The notes: a model not told the origin generated them from the letters alone. Numbered from the stretch's first letter, positions 9,038-21,269 are shown. The stretch is 61,376 nt of DNA from Streptacidiphilus anmyonensis (GCF_000787855.1 NZ_BBPQ01000048.1:1-61376); one strand, 5' to 3'. Translations and numbers: made by a program.

Positions 9038-10030
9038 ATGACTCGTTATCTGATTCGACGCCTGCTGAGCGCCTTCACCGTCATCGCGGTGGTCAGCCTC
9101 GTCACCTTCCTCATCTTCTTCGCCCTGCCGAGCGACCCCGCGGTCCTCGCCTGTGGCAAGGCGTGTACGCCGGACCGCATCGCGGCCATCCACCACTCCC
9201 TCGGCCTGGACAAGAACATCTTCGTCCAGTACGCGGACTACGTGACCGGCTTCTTCGCCGGCCGGACCATCGGCGACGGAGCGAACGCGATCCACTGCGC
9301 CGCGCCGTGCCTGGGCATCTCCTTCCACGACGACTCCAACGTCTGGGACACCATCTGGGGCCGTTTCCCCGCTGACCTCTCGCTGGCGCTCGGCGCCGCG
9401 GTGGTCTTCATGGTCGTCGGCGTGGCCCTCGGCCTCGCCGCCGCGGTCCGCAAGGGCAAGCTGGTCGACAAGTTCGCCGTCGGCCTCGCCCTCTTCGGCA
9501 TCTCGACGCCGATCTACTTCAGCGCGCTCGTGCTCCAGTTCTTCTTCGTGGACAAGTGGCAGTGGCTGCCCGCGCCGAACTACACCCCGATCACCCAGGA
9601 CCCGGCCGGCTGGTTCCAGGGCCTGATCCTGCCGTGGGCCGCGCTGGTCCTCGGCTCGATGGCGTACTACACCCGCCTGACCCGTTCCACCGCGCTGGAC
9701 GTCATGGGTGAGGACTACGTCCGCACGGCCCGGGCCAAGGGCCTCTCCCGCGGCAAGGTGATCCTCAAGCACACGCTCCGGTCCGCGATCACCCCGATCG
9801 TCACCATCTTCGGCATGGACTTCGGCGCGCTGATCGGCGGTTCGGCGATCATCACCGAGACCGCGTTCGGCATCCCGGGCATCGGCCAGCTGGCCGTCCA
9901 GTCCGTGCTGAACGTCGACCTGCCGGTGATCATGGCCACCAGCCTCTTCGCCGCCACCGCCGTGGTTCTCGCCAACGTCCTTGTCGACGTGGTGTACGGC
10001 ATCATCGACCCCCGCGTCCGCTACGCCTGA
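9038..10030 (+). CDS. Peptide ABC transporter permease (DppB/OppB type)
   Basis: 330-aa permease. The N-terminal MTRYLIRRLLSAFTVIAVVSLVTF helix is typical of DppB/OppB, followed by a periplasmic loop and the BPD_transp_1 domain with an EAA-loop (GEDYVRTARAKGLSRGKVILKH, about residues 226-247). The extracytoplasmic loop contains CGKAC and CAAPC cysteine pairs (about residues 44-48 and 87-91), which could form disulfides. It forms the translocation pore with the DppC-type subunit at 6073. Its 150-bp distance from the lipoprotein gene is mostly hairpin. Confidence 0.93.
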   Translation: MTRYLIRRLLSAFTVIAVVSLVTFLIFFALPSDPAVLACGKACTPDRIAAIHHSLGLDKNIFVQYADYVTGFFAGRTIGDGANAIHCAAPCLGISFHDDSNVWDTIWGRFPADLSLALGAAVVFMVVGVALGLAAAVRKGKLVDKFAVGLALFGISTPIYFSALVLQFFFVDKWQWLPAPNYTPITQDPAGWFQGLILPWAALVLGSMAYYTRLTRSTALDVMGEDYVRTARAKGLSRGKVILKHTLRSAITPIVTIFGMDFGALIGGSAIITETAFGIPGIGQLAVQSVLNVDLPVIMATSLFAATAVVLANVLVDVVYGIIDPRVRYA

Positions 10031-10102
10031 TCCTCGCTCAGGTCCAAGAAACATCCGGCGCGGGTCGGTGACCCCGACCCCCCGTCGACTTAGGAAGTAC
10101 CC

Positions 10103-11173
10103 GTGGCCATCGAACTCTCGCCGCAGTCCGTGGACGTCAACCCGGCGTCCTCCTTCCTGGAGGTCCGGGACCTGCGCGTCCACTTCCCCACCGAGGACGG
10201 CCTCGTCAAGTCGGTCGACGGCGTCTCCTTCTCCCTGGAGAAGGGCAAGACGCTCGGCATCGTCGGCGAGTCCGGCTCCGGGAAGTCCGTCACCTCGCTG
10301 TCGCTGCTCGGCCTCCACAAGGGCAGCCGCGCCCGGGTCTCCGGTGAGGTCTGGCTTGACGGCGAAGAGCTCGTGGGCATGACCGAGGCGCAGATGCGCG
10401 CCCTGCGCGGGCAGAAGGTCTCCATGATCTTCCAGGACCCGCTGTCGGCCCTGCACCCGTTCTTCACCGTCGGCTCGCAGATCGCCGAGGCGTACCGGGT
10501 GCACCACAAGGCGTCGAAGAAGGAAGCGCACGAGCGCGCCGTCGAGATGCTCAAGCGTGTGGGCATCCCCCAGCCGGAGCGCCGGGCCAAGGACTACCCG
10601 CACCAGTTCTCCGGCGGTATGCGCCAGCGCGCGATGATCGCCATGTCGCTGGTCTGCGACCCCGAGCTGCTGATCGCCGACGAGCCGACCACCGCCCTGG
10701 ACGTGACCGTCCAGGCCCAGATCCTGGACCTGATCCGGGACCTGCAGGAGGAGTTCGGCTCCGCGGTCATCATCATCACGCACGACTTGGGCGTCGTCGC
10801 CGAGATCTCCGACGACATCCTGGTGATGTACGGCGGTCGCCGCATCGAGTACGGCTCGGTGCACGACGTGCTGAAGGCGCCGGAGCACCCCTACACCTGG
10901 GGTCTGCTCCAGTCGATGCCGCACCTCGGCGGTGACGTCTCGCAGCGCCTCAACCCCATCCCGGGCTCCCCGCCGAGCCTGATCAACCTGCCCTCGGGCT
11001 GCGCGTTCAACCCGCGCTGCGCTTTCAAGGACCAGGTTGCGGACGGTCGTTGCCTCAGCGAGCGACCGGAGCTGCTGCCGGTTCTGGACAGCGACAAGCA
11101 CATTGCGGCCTGCCACCTGACCGGTGACGCCAAGGCCGAGATCCGCAGCGCCAGTGCGCGAGGCACCAAGTGA
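10103..11173 (+). CDS. Peptide ABC transporter ATP-binding protein (DppD/OppD type)
   Basis: 356-aa ATPase starting at a GTG. Walker A is GESGSGKS, the signature is FSGGMRQR, Walker B is [12 protein letters not shown], and the switch histidine lies in IITHDLG. The C-terminal oligopeptide/dipeptide region carries cysteines (GCAFNPRC and the AACHL end) typical of DppD/OppD, some members of which bind an Fe-S cluster there. Its stop overlaps an alternative GTG of the next ATPase gene. It powers peptide uptake through the two permeases. Confidence 0.94.
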   Translation: MAIELSPQSVDVNPASSFLEVRDLRVHFPTEDGLVKSVDGVSFSLEKGKTLGIVGESGSGKSVTSLSLLGLHKGSRARVSGEVWLDGEELVGMTEAQMRALRGQKVSMIFQDPLSALHPFFTVGSQIAEAYRVHHKASKKEAHERAVEMLKRVGIPQPERRAKDYPHQFSGGMRQRAMIAMSLVCDPELLIADEPTTALDVTVQAQILDLIRDLQEEFGSAVIIITHDLGVVAEISDDILVMYGGRRIEYGSVHDVLKAPEHPYTWGLLQSMPHLGGDVSQRLNPIPGSPPSLINLPSGCAFNPRCAFKDQVADGRCLSERPELLPVLDSDKHIAACHLTGDAKAEIRSASARGTK

Positions 11174-11214
11174 CGGCCCGCGACGCGGCAGCGGCGGACG
11201 AACAGGAGAAGGGC

Positions 11215-12309
11215 ATGAGCACCACCAAGAGCATCCCGGCCCAGCAGTCCGGGGAGAAGTCGACGTCCGGGGAGAACCTGCTGGAGGTCGAGGACCTCCA
11301 GGTCCACTTCCCGATTCGGCAGGGCATCGTCTTCCAGCGCCAGATCGGCGCGGTCCGCGCCGTCGACGGCGTGAGCTTCCAGGTGAAGCCCGGTGAGTCC
11401 CTCGGCCTCGTCGGCGAGTCGGGCTGTGGCAAGTCCACCACCGGTCGTGCGGTCACCCGCCTGCTGGAGCCGACCGGCGGCACCGTCCGCTTCGACGGCG
11501 AGGACATCACGCACAAGAAGGTCGCCTCCATGCGGGCGGCCCGGCAGAACCTCCAGATGATCTTCCAGGACCCGTACTCCTCGCTGAACCCGAGGCACAC
11601 GGTCGGCACGATCATCGAGACCCCGATGAAGCTCAACGGGATCAACCCGGAGCAGGGCCACAAGAAGCGGGCCCAGGAGCTCCTGGAGATCGTCGGTCTC
11701 AACCCGGAGCACTACAACCGCTACCCGAACGAGTTCTCCGGCGGCCAGCGCCAGCGCATCGGCATCGCCCGCGCCCTGGCCCTCAAGCCGAAGCTGATCG
11801 TCGCCGACGAGCCGGTCTCCGCGCTCGACGTGTCGATCCAGGCGCAGGTGGTCAACCTGCTCCAGGACCTGCAGCGCGAGTTCGGCCTGGCGTTCCTGTT
11901 CATCGCCCACGACCTGGCCGTCGTGCGGCACTTCTCCGAGCGCGTCGCGGTCATGTACCTCGGCAAGATCGTGGAGATCGCGGACCGGGAGACCCTCTAC
12001 AGCCGCCCGCAGCACCCGTACACCCACGCGCTGCTGTCCGCGGTGCCGGAGGTCGACCCGGACGGTGCGGACAACCGCGAGCGGATCCGCCTCACCGGCG
12101 ACGTGCCGAGCCCGATCAACCCGCCGTCGGGTTGCCGCTTCCGCACCCGCTGCTGGAAGGCGCAGGACATCTGCGCCTCGGAGGAGCCGCCGCTGGTGCA
12201 GCTGATCGGCTCGGCCGACGGCCACCAGGCCGCGTGCCACTTCCCGGAGGTCAAGCAGGTCGTCGCTCCCGAGGAGATCCCGGCCGCGCCGGCCTCGGCC
12301 GCCGAGTGA
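11215..12309 (+). CDS. Peptide ABC transporter ATP-binding protein (DppF/OppF type)
   Basis: Second ATPase subunit: Walker A GESGCGKS, signature FSGGQRQR, Walker [13 protein letters not shown], switch FIAHDLA. The oligopeptide C-terminal tail has GCRFRTRC and a CHF end. I prefer the ATG at 11215 because AGGAG lies about 7 bases upstream. An in-frame GTG at 11170 overlaps the dppD stop (GTGA) and would add 15 residues with a weaker ribosome site. This is the last gene of the importer operon and is followed by a strong terminator. Confidence 0.93.
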   Translation: MSTTKSIPAQQSGEKSTSGENLLEVEDLQVHFPIRQGIVFQRQIGAVRAVDGVSFQVKPGESLGLVGESGCGKSTTGRAVTRLLEPTGGTVRFDGEDITHKKVASMRAARQNLQMIFQDPYSSLNPRHTVGTIIETPMKLNGINPEQGHKKRAQELLEIVGLNPEHYNRYPNEFSGGQRQRIGIARALALKPKLIVADEPVSALDVSIQAQVVNLLQDLQREFGLAFLFIAHDLAVVRHFSERVAVMYLGKIVEIADRETLYSRPQHPYTHALLSAVPEVDPDGADNRERIRLTGDVPSPINPPSGCRFRTRCWKAQDICASEEPPLVQLIGSADGHQAACHFPEVKQVVAPEEIPAAPASAAE

Positions 12310-12336
12310 CCAGGGCCTGACGCTCGCTCACCTCAC

Positions 12337-12373
12337 CGAAGGGCCGCCCCGCCGTGCGCGGGGCGGCCCTTCG
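12337..12373. terminator. Terminator of the peptide transporter operon
   Basis: A perfect 15-bp GC-rich stem (12337-12351 with 12359-12373) with a 7-nt loop, 28 bp after the last transporter gene. It lies between convergent genes and could serve both strands. Confidence 0.85.
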
Positions 12374-12401
12374 GCGTCTCCCCGGCCGGCGGCGCGCTCT
12401 C

Positions 12402-13241
12402 TCAGGCCGGCTGGGCCTCTCTGCTGTAGAACGCCGGGACCCGGGCCCACAGCCACATCGCCACCGGGTCGTACGGGTCGGCCATGGTGACGCTGGAGAC
12501 GGGCAGACCGCCCGGCGCCGCGGCGACGGCCTCCAGCATCATCCGACGGGTGGCCGCCACCGCCGCCTCGGAGACGTCGTCGAGGTCCAGGCCGATGGTG
12601 AGGCTCGGCTCGCCGAACGCGGGCTCGACCCAGGCGCGGCGCAGCGAACGGATCGCCGGATTGCGGCCGGCGCCGTCCACCAGGGCCCGGTAGAACGACG
12701 AGGTGGCGTCGGGACTCCCGACCGAGGGGTTGACCGAGGCGGGCGGCCGGTCCGCGGGGGAGAAGCCCAGCGGCCCGGCGGGGAGGCGGTCCAGGCCGCC
12801 GGCGACACGGCGCAGGTCGGGCCACGGGATGCCGAGACCCCCGCCCGGCTGGTGCGGGTTGAGCCACAGCCCCCAGCGCTCGCGGTACAGCGCCGCGGCC
12901 ACCTCCGCACCGGAGATCACCTGGTGCTGCCGCGCCCAGCCGCTCGCGGACAGCTCCTCCTGCGAGGTCACACAGGGCGCGTAGCCGTAGCCGCCGACCT
13001 CCAGGTTCCCGTACTGCGCGTCGGGATCACCGGGCATGCCGTGCCACAGCAGCATCCAGAGCCGGCCTTCGGCGACGGCGCGCAGCAACTCCTCGTACCG
13101 GTCGTACCGGCCCGGGGCGACCCCCCGCAACGCCGCTTCGATCACCGCGTCCGTCCTCCTCGTCCACTGCGGGCTCGTCCGCCCCAGGCCATCCGAGCCT
13201 AGTGAGATCCTCTCGCGCCCACTATCGGCGGAGATACTCAT
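12402..13241 (-). CDS. SseB-like protein
   Basis: 279-aa cytoplasmic protein. The first half (RYEELLRAVAEGRLWMLLWHG, then a glycine- and tyrosine-rich strand region ending in CVTSQEELSAS) looks like a divergent SseB N-terminal domain. The C-terminal part (LTIGLDLDD) resembles the SseB C-terminal domain. It is the second SseB-like gene in 11 kb. Streptomycete homologues are usually named for serine sensitivity but lack a known activity. The assignment rests on family resemblance only. The ATG at 13241 faces mnmA divergently. Confidence 0.6.
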   Translation of the reverse strand: MSISADSGRERISLGSDGLGRTSPQWTRRTDAVIEAALRGVAPGRYDRYEELLRAVAEGRLWMLLWHGMPGDPDAQYGNLEVGGYGYAPCVTSQEELSASGWARQHQVISGAEVAAALYRERWGLWLNPHQPGGGLGIPWPDLRRVAGGLDRLPAGPLGFSPADRPPASVNPSVGSPDATSSFYRALVDGAGRNPAIRSLRRAWVEPAFGEPSLTIGLDLDDVSEAAVAATRRMMLEAVAAAPGGLPVSSVTMADPYDPVAMWLWARVPAFYSREAQPA

Positions 13242-13314
13242 GCGACCAAGGTGAGACCTGGGTGGAAGAACTCAGCGGAGGCCCGGGAGGCCCGGCCGTA
13301 TCCTGGTAGGCACT

Positions 13315-14496
13315 ATGTCTGACTTCCCCGGCGCCCCCGCACCCGATTCCTCCGCCCTGCCGGGCGGGAAGCTGCGCGTCCTCGCGGCGATGTCCGGCGG
13401 GGTCGACTCCGCCGTGGCCGCCGCGCGCGCCGTGGAACAGGGGCACGAGGTGACCGGCGTGCACCTGGCGCTGGCGAGCAACCCGCAGAGTTTCCGCACC
13501 GGAGCCCGCGGCTGCTGCACGCTGGAGGACTCGCGCGACGCCCGCCGCGCCGCGGACGTGCTCGGCATCCCGTTCTACGTCTGGGATCTCGCCGAGCGCT
13601 TCCGCGAGGACGTGATCGACGACTTCGTCGCCGAGTACGCCGCCGGACGCACGCCCAACCCCTGTCTGCGCTGCAACGAGAAGATCAAGTTCGCGGCGTT
13701 GCTGGACAAGGCGATCGCCCTCGGCTTCGACGCCGTCTGCACCGGCCACTACGCCCGGATCGTCGACCACCCCGAGCGCGGCCGCGAGCTGCACCGCGCC
13801 GTCGACCCGGCCAAGGACCAGTCCTACGTGCTCGGCGTCCTCGACGCGCCCCAGCTCGCGCACGCCATGTTCCCGCTGGGGGACACCACCAAGGACCAGG
13901 TCCGCGTCGAGGCCGAGCGCCGCGGCCTCGCCGTGGCGCAGAAGCCGGACAGCCACGACATCTGCTTCATCGCCGACGGCGACACCCAGGGCTTCCTCGC
14001 GCAGCGCCTGGGCACCGCGCCCGGCGAGATCGTCGAGGTGGACGGCACCGTGGTCGGCGAGCACAGCGGCGCCTACGGCTTCACCATCGGTCAGCGCAAG
14101 GGCCTGCGCATCGGCCGCCCGGCGGCCGACGGCAAGCCCCGCTACGTGCTGGACATCTCGCCGGTGGACAACCGCGTCACCGTCGGCCCGGCCGAGGCGC
14201 TGGAGATCACCGCGCTGACGGGCGTCAAGCCCCGCTGGTGCGGCGCCGAGCCGCCGTACGGCACGGCGCGGTACCTCGCGCAGATCCGCGCGCACGGCGA
14301 GCAGGTGCCGGTGACCGCCGAGGTGGCCGGGGACGGCGGTCTGCGCGTCGTCCTGGACGAGCCGCTGCGGGGCATCGCGCCCGGCCAGGCCGTGGTGCTG
14401 TACGACGGCACCCGCGTCGTCGGGTCGGCGACCATCGCCGCCACCGAGCGCGCCGAGAGTGCCGCCACCGAGCGCGCCGCCGCCGCACAGCTCTGA
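13315..14496 (+). CDS. mnmA: tRNA-specific 2-thiouridylase MnmA
   Basis: ATP-dependent thiolase that makes 2-thiouridine at U34 of tRNA-Lys/Glu/Gln using persulfide sulfur. It has 393 aa. The PP-loop SGGVDSAVA is near residue 25, and the two catalytic cysteines lie in NPCLRCNE and SHDICF. A candidate -10 TATCCT (13300-13305) sits just upstream of the ATG, so the mRNA may be leaderless or nearly so. The cysteine desulfurase at 2836 is a plausible sulfur donor. A LOG-family gene follows 28 bp downstream. Confidence 0.95.
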   Translation: MSDFPGAPAPDSSALPGGKLRVLAAMSGGVDSAVAAARAVEQGHEVTGVHLALASNPQSFRTGARGCCTLEDSRDARRAADVLGIPFYVWDLAERFREDVIDDFVAEYAAGRTPNPCLRCNEKIKFAALLDKAIALGFDAVCTGHYARIVDHPERGRELHRAVDPAKDQSYVLGVLDAPQLAHAMFPLGDTTKDQVRVEAERRGLAVAQKPDSHDICFIADGDTQGFLAQRLGTAPGEIVEVDGTVVGEHSGAYGFTIGQRKGLRIGRPAADGKPRYVLDISPVDNRVTVGPAEALEITALTGVKPRWCGAEPPYGTARYLAQIRAHGEQVPVTAEVAGDGGLRVVLDEPLRGIAPGQAVVLYDGTRVVGSATIAATERAESAATERAAAAQL

Positions 14497-14524
14497 GACT
14501 TCGAGTAACCCTGGGGGAACCCGC

Positions 14525-15103
14525 ATGAACATCACTGTCTTCTGCTCGGCCAACGCCCTCGAGGAGCGCTACACCGCGCCCGCGCGCGACTTCGCCCGTG
14601 CGCTCGGCGAGCGTGGCCACACGCTCGTCTGGGGCGGCTCCTTCGCCGGTCTGATGGGCGTCGTCGCCGACGAGGCGAAGGCCGCGGGCGCCAAGCTGGT
14701 CGGCATCTCCGTCGAGATGCTGGCGCACAAGGCGTACTCCGGAGCCGACGAGCTGGTCACCACGGCCAACCTGGCCGAGCGCAAGGCGCAGCTGCTGGAG
14801 CGGGCCGACGCGCTGGTCGTGCTGGTGGGCGGCCTCGGCACGCTCGACGAGGTGACCGAGGTGCTGGAGCTGAAGAAGCACGGCCTGCACGACAAGCCGG
14901 TGGTGCTGCTCGACACCGAGGGCTTCTACGACGGGATGCGCACCCAGCTGCGGCGGATGGAGCTGGAGGGCTTCCTGCCCCGCCCCCTGGACGAGCTGGT
15001 GCGCTTCGCGCCCGACGGCGGGACCGCGCTGCGCTACGTCGAGGATGCCGGGTTCACCGAGCCCACCGAGCCGACCGGGGTCGCCGCGGACGCGTCGGCC
15101 TGA
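14525..15103 (+). CDS. LOG family (TIGR00730) nucleotide-binding protein
   Basis: 192-aa Rossmann-fold protein. The family motif appears as VGGLGTLDEVTEVLELKK, matching PGGxGTxxE except that glycine/valine replace the leading P-G. Some LOG proteins are cytokinin-riboside 5'-monophosphate phosphoribohydrolases; others act on different nucleoside monophosphates or are uncharacterised. The start is ATG 14525; the open frame extends back into mnmA without support. It is probably co-transcribed with mnmA. The last 70 bp overlap the 3' end of the convergent channel gene in antisense. Confidence 0.85.
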   Translation: MNITVFCSANALEERYTAPARDFARALGERGHTLVWGGSFAGLMGVVADEAKAAGAKLVGISVEMLAHKAYSGADELVTTANLAERKAQLLERADALVVLVGGLGTLDEVTEVLELKKHGLHDKPVVLLDTEGFYDGMRTQLRRMELEGFLPRPLDELVRFAPDGGTALRYVEDAGFTEPTEPTGVAADASA

Positions 15104-16977
15104 GCCGGAACCACGGGCCGTCCGTCCGAGGTCCTTCCGCCCGCCGACTGTTCGTCCGAGGCCCGTTCGTCCGCCGGTGGCGTGTCCGCCGGTGGCGTGT
15201 CCGCGCGGCGCAGCAGCCGGCCGAGGCCGGCCCGGGTGGCCACCACGACGACCCGGTCCTCCGCGTGGAGGGTGCGGGTCGCCTCCGGGCTCCAGTCGAA
15301 GTGCTGGCCGCGCCCGGCCGATCGGACCGCGACGACGCGCCAGTCGCCGGGCGCGAACGCCTCGGTGACGGTCCGTTCGGCCAGGGCGTCGCCCTCGGCC
15401 ACGGTCACCTCCGCGAGCAGCAGGATCTCGCGGCGCGCGGGGATCGCGGCCAGCACCCGGCGGCCCATCATCGCGGCGGCGAACGCGGGCGCGGCCAGGT
15501 AGGAGACGCTGCGGCTGCGGGTGCGCGAGTTGGGGTGCGCCTCGCGCAGCGCCTTGTAGACGGTCCTGGCGAAGCCCTCGTCGAAGAGCCGCAGCACGAC
15601 CGGCACGTCCGGGCGGCGTTCCCGGGCGAAGAGGACGGCCTGGAGGTTGGCGCTGTCGTTGTTGGTCAGCGCCATCACCGCCGAGGCCCGGTCGCCGCGC
15701 GCCGCCTGCCAGACGGCGTCGCTGGTGAACTCGCCGAGGACGACCGGCACGCCGCGCGCCCGCACCGCCGCGAGGTTGCGGGCGCCCGGGTTGCGCTCGA
15801 CGACGACCACCTGCCGCCGCATGTCCACCAGCCGTGACACGACGGCCGTCCCCGCGCTGCCGATCCCGATGAGCAGGATGTGGTTGTTCAGGGTCCGCCG
15901 CACGCGCCGGGTTCCGTCGGCCGGCCGGACCGCGCCGACGCTGTCCAGCACGATGGCGGCGACCAGGCCGAGGATGAGCATCCCGGTGAACATGGTGACG
16001 ATCTGGAGCACCTGACGGGCCACCGGCTGGCCGAAGGCCGGGTTGCCCGCCGAGGAGAGGTCCAGCAGCACCAGGTAGAGCGACCGGCCCAGGTCGGTGC
16101 CGGTCAACTGCCAGGTGAGCACGGTCAGCAGGGCCACCACCACCGACAGCGCGGCCGCCGCGACCTGGAGCTTGCGCGAGACGAACGCGCGCACCACCGC
16201 CATCACGCGCGCCCAGAGGGGCGGACCCTGCGGCGTGGCCGACTCCTGGTGGTGGCGCAGGCGGACGACGGTGACCCGCTCGTCCGTCGGCGGCCGCCAG
16301 GTCTCCGGATCGGGCAGCAGCACGCCCTCGGCCTCGGTCAGCACCGCGATCGGGATGTCCGGGCCCGGCAGCAGCCTTTCCGCGCCCTCCGGGAGGTCCC
16401 TGGAGACGACGGTGCAGGTGCCGTTGTTGACCGCGATCACCCGCTCCTGGTCCGGCAGCGCGGAGGAGACCAGTGCCGGCGCTGCCGTCTCCGAGGCCGA
16501 GGCCACGGTGGTCGGCGCGTCCGGGCGGTCCAGCAGCCGCCGCAGCCGCTTGCCGAGGGCTCCGCTGTGGACCCGCAGCGCCAGCCGCACGTGCGGGTTG
16601 ATGCTGCGCGCGGTCAGCGCGGCCGCGGTGACGGCCTGGTCGTCGTCGAGCACGATGGCGAGCGCGTCCGCCGCGGCGACGCCCGCCTGCCGCAGCGTCG
16701 CCTCGTCCGGACGGCGTCCGGCGATGACGCTGATCGGGCCCGACTCCTGGTGCAGTTCCAGCAGTTGCGGCCCGTGCTCCTGGCCCGGTTCGGGCACGAC
16801 GACGACCACGCGTTCCTGGTAGAGCTTGGCCAGGTCGCCGGCCAGGCGCTGGGTCAGCGCGTCGTTGCCGACCACGACCATGTGCCGGCGGAACTCCTCG
16901 GGGCGCGTCCCGCCCCGGGCCTCGCCCGGCGTCGTGTCGTCCGTCCCCCTCGGCCGCAGCCCCGCCTCGTCCGGCAC
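15034..16977 (-). CDS. RCK/TrkA-N domain channel-like membrane protein
   Basis: 647 aa with an unusual order: a TrkA-N-like nucleotide-binding region (about 32-150), a long linker, two transmembrane helices (about 272-292 and 323-346), a second TrkA-N domain (about 365-485; ILLIGIGSAGTAVVSRL) and a TrkA-C-like domain (about 518-585), then a low-complexity tail with a duplicated DTPPA. The loop between the helices (LDLSSAGNPAFG) lacks the potassium filter TVGYG. It is related to NAD-binding potassium-channel regulators or Castor/Pollux-like channels; ion specificity is unknown. The tail overlaps the LOG gene by 70 bp, convergently. Confidence 0.8.
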   Translation of the reverse strand: MPDEAGLRPRGTDDTTPGEARGGTRPEEFRRHMVVVGNDALTQRLAGDLAKLYQERVVVVVPEPGQEHGPQLLELHQESGPISVIAGRRPDEATLRQAGVAAADALAIVLDDDQAVTAAALTARSINPHVRLALRVHSGALGKRLRRLLDRPDAPTTVASASETAAPALVSSALPDQERVIAVNNGTCTVVSRDLPEGAERLLPGPDIPIAVLTEAEGVLLPDPETWRPPTDERVTVVRLRHHQESATPQGPPLWARVMAVVRAFVSRKLQVAAAALSVVVALLTVLTWQLTGTDLGRSLYLVLLDLSSAGNPAFGQPVARQVLQIVTMFTGMLILGLVAAIVLDSVGAVRPADGTRRVRRTLNNHILLIGIGSAGTAVVSRLVDMRRQVVVVERNPGARNLAAVRARGVPVVLGEFTSDAVWQAARGDRASAVMALTNNDSANLQAVLFARERRPDVPVVLRLFDEGFARTVYKALREAHPNSRTRSRSVSYLAAPAFAAAMMGRRVLAAIPARREILLLAEVTVAEGDALAERTVTEAFAPGDWRVVAVRSAGRGQHFDWSPEATRTLHAEDRVVVVATRAGLGRLLRRADTPPADTPPADERASDEQSAGGRTSDGRPVVPAQADASAATPVGSVGSVNPASST

Positions 16978-17064
16978 CGTTTCCCCGTCCCTCGCCCGCG
17001 CGTGCCCTGATGATCACCATGGTGGCGCACGGAGCGGGGTCGCGGGCGTGGTACTGATGAACCC

Positions 17065-17754
17065 ATGGGAACGCATGTGATCACCGGAGCGGGTTCCGGC
17101 ATCGGCGCGGCCGTCGCCGCCAGGCTCGACGAGCGCGGCGAGGAGTTGTGGCTGCTCGCCCGCGACGCCCGCCGCGCGGCGGAGCTGCGCGAGCGCTTCC
17201 CCGGCGCGCGCACGCTGGTCGGGGACCTGGCCCAGCCGGAGCGGCTCAGCTGGGCGCTCAGCCACCAGCCGCAGCCGGACCGGATCGACTCGCTGCTGCA
17301 CGTCGCCGGCGTGGTGGAGCTCGGCACCATCGGCGACATGACGCCGAAGGTCTGGCAGGAGACCCTCGCGGTGAACCTCCTCGCGCCGGCCGAGCTGACG
17401 CGTCTGCTGCTGCCGACGCTGCGCGTCTCGGGCGGCCATGTCGTCTTCGTCAATTCCGGCGCGGGCCTGCGCGCCGACGCGGAGTGGGGCGTCTACGCGG
17501 CGTCGAAGTTCGGCCTCAAGGCGCTCGCCGACTCGCTGCGCGCCGAGGAGCACGGCAACGGCGTGCGGGTCACCACCGTCTACCCGGGCCGCACCGCCAC
17601 CCCGATGCAGGCCAAGGTGCACGCGCAGGAGGGCCGCGCGTACGACGCCGAGGCGTGGATCGCGCCCGAGTCGGTGGCCAAGGCCGTGCTGACCGCGATC
17701 GACCTGCCGCGGGACGCGGAGATCACCGACGTGACGGTGCGGCCGGGGCGGTGA
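17065..17754 (+). CDS. SDR family oxidoreductase
   Basis: 229-aa short-chain dehydrogenase/reductase. The cofactor motif TGAGSGIG is at residues 6-13, the structural motif is HVAGV (in place of NNAG), the active-site serine lies in FVNSGAG and the catalytic dyad is YAASK. The PGRT strand follows. The substrate cannot be deduced. Its TGA is 2 bp from the ATG of the MetE-like gene, so the two are translationally linked. Confidence 0.9.
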   Translation: MGTHVITGAGSGIGAAVAARLDERGEELWLLARDARRAAELRERFPGARTLVGDLAQPERLSWALSHQPQPDRIDSLLHVAGVVELGTIGDMTPKVWQETLAVNLLAPAELTRLLLPTLRVSGGHVVFVNSGAGLRADAEWGVYAASKFGLKALADSLRAEEHGNGVRVTTVYPGRTATPMQAKVHAQEGRAYDAEAWIAPESVAKAVLTAIDLPRDAEITDVTVRPGR

Positions 17755-17756
17755 CG

Positions 17757-18754
17757 ATGAAGGAGGTGGGCACGTTCCCCACACTCTCCGGCCCCGCCGC
17801 GACCGGCGTCGGCTCCATGCCCGGCACGGACGCCCGCGAGGCGGCCAAGACCGTCACCGGTTCGCTGGAGGCGCTCCCGCACCTCCCCGAACTGCCCGCG
17901 CGCGGCCCCGGCGCCGACATGATCGGCCGCACCCTGGGCCTGCTGGTCGAGCTCTACGCCCGCGTCGAGCCCTCCGGCTGGCGCCTCGGCGACCACCCCG
18001 GCCGCGACACCCGGCGCGCCCACTCCTGGCTCGGGGAGGACCTCGACGCGCTGGAGGAGTTCACCCAGGACTACACCGGCCCGCTCAAGGTCCAGGCCGT
18101 CGGCCCGTGGACGCTGGCCGCCTCGGTCGAGCTCCCGCGCGGCGAGAAGGCGCTCGCCGACCCGGGCGCGGTCCGCGACGTCTCCGCCTCCCTCACCGAG
18201 GGCCTGCGCCTCCACCTCGCGGAGGTCCGCCGCCGCATCCCGGGCGCCCAACTGCTGCTCCAGCTCGACGAGCCGTCCCTCCCTGCGGTCCTGGCCGGCC
18301 AGGTGAAGACCGCCAGCGGCTGGCAGCGGCTGCGCGCGGTGGACCGCGGCGTGGGGGAGGAGATCCTGCGCGGCGTGATCGACGGCGTCGACGCGCCGGT
18401 GGTCGTCCACAGCTGCGCCCCCTCGGTCCCGATCCCGCTGCTGCGCCACGCGGGCGCCTCGGCGGTGTCGCTGGACGCATCCTTGCTGACGGAGCGTGAC
18501 GACGAGGCGATCGGCGAGGGGGCCGAGAGCGGCACCGTCTTCCTGCTCGGTGTCGTGCCCTCCACGGATCGGAAATTGTCAGACCCGGCCGGTAGTGTCA
18601 GCGGTGTGAGGACGTTGTGGCGGCGTCTGGGCCTGTCTCCCGCGCTGCTGCCGCGCTCCGTCGTGGTCACCCCCACCTGCGGCCTGGCGGGGGCGTCCCC
18701 GGCCTACGCGCGCACGGCGTTGTCACACAGCGTCATCGCGGCGCAGAGCCTGGC

Positions 18755-18770
<16 letters not shown>
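17757..18770 (+). CDS. Cobalamin-independent methionine synthase-like (MetE C-terminal type) protein
   Basis: 337 aa, corresponding to only the catalytic C-terminal half of MetE. Landmarks are GVGSMPG near the N-terminus, QLDEPSLPAVL, and the zinc-ligand positions in VHSCAP (His, Cys) and TPTCGLAGASP (Cys). Such short proteins are common in actinomycetes; their methyl donor and acceptor are unproven, and a full-length MetE or MetH is usually encoded elsewhere. The ATG at 17757 follows the SDR stop by 2 bp; a GTG at 17751 overlapping that stop is possible. Its stop lies in an 18-bp duplication. Confidence 0.85.
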
Positions 18771-20981
<2,211 letters not shown>

Positions 20982-21009
20982 GGCGGGAGCGCCCGGTCAC
21001 CACGCGGGG

Positions 21010-21022
21010 TGACCCTGGGTCA
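21010..21022. promoter_or_regulatory. BldD-type operator upstream of the GGDEF-EAL gene
   Basis: TGACCCTGGGTCA fits every position of the published BldD consensus TNACNC(A/T)GNGTNA and is a 13-bp palindrome. It sits 29 bp after the ligA stop and about 250 bp before the rmdB-like start, in the intergenic region. BldD is the c-di-GMP-responsive developmental repressor of streptomycetes. Binding is predicted, not shown. Confidence 0.65.
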
Positions 21023-21269
21023 GGTGACGCGGGGTCGCCTCGCGGGTGCGGTCCGTGGCGGTCTGTCACGTTTCTCTGCCCGTCCGGATGTAGGGCAAGT
21101 TTGGACAATCAGCTCATTTGTCCATCGGTTGAGGACACCACTCGGTCACAGCCTCGCAGATTGCCACTCTCCGCAGGGGCAGTCGGCCTAGGCTGGATGC
21201 AGCCCGATCCTGTCGGTCCGTATGTCCTGTGCGGCGCATCCGGCGAGCGGGGAAGCAAGAGGAAAACCG

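Noticed and set aside
6833-11116. 1427-codon minus-strand open frame across the transporter operon
   Set aside because: High-GC antisense shadow: it overlaps well-defined ABC transporter genes on the other strand and has no recognisable domain.
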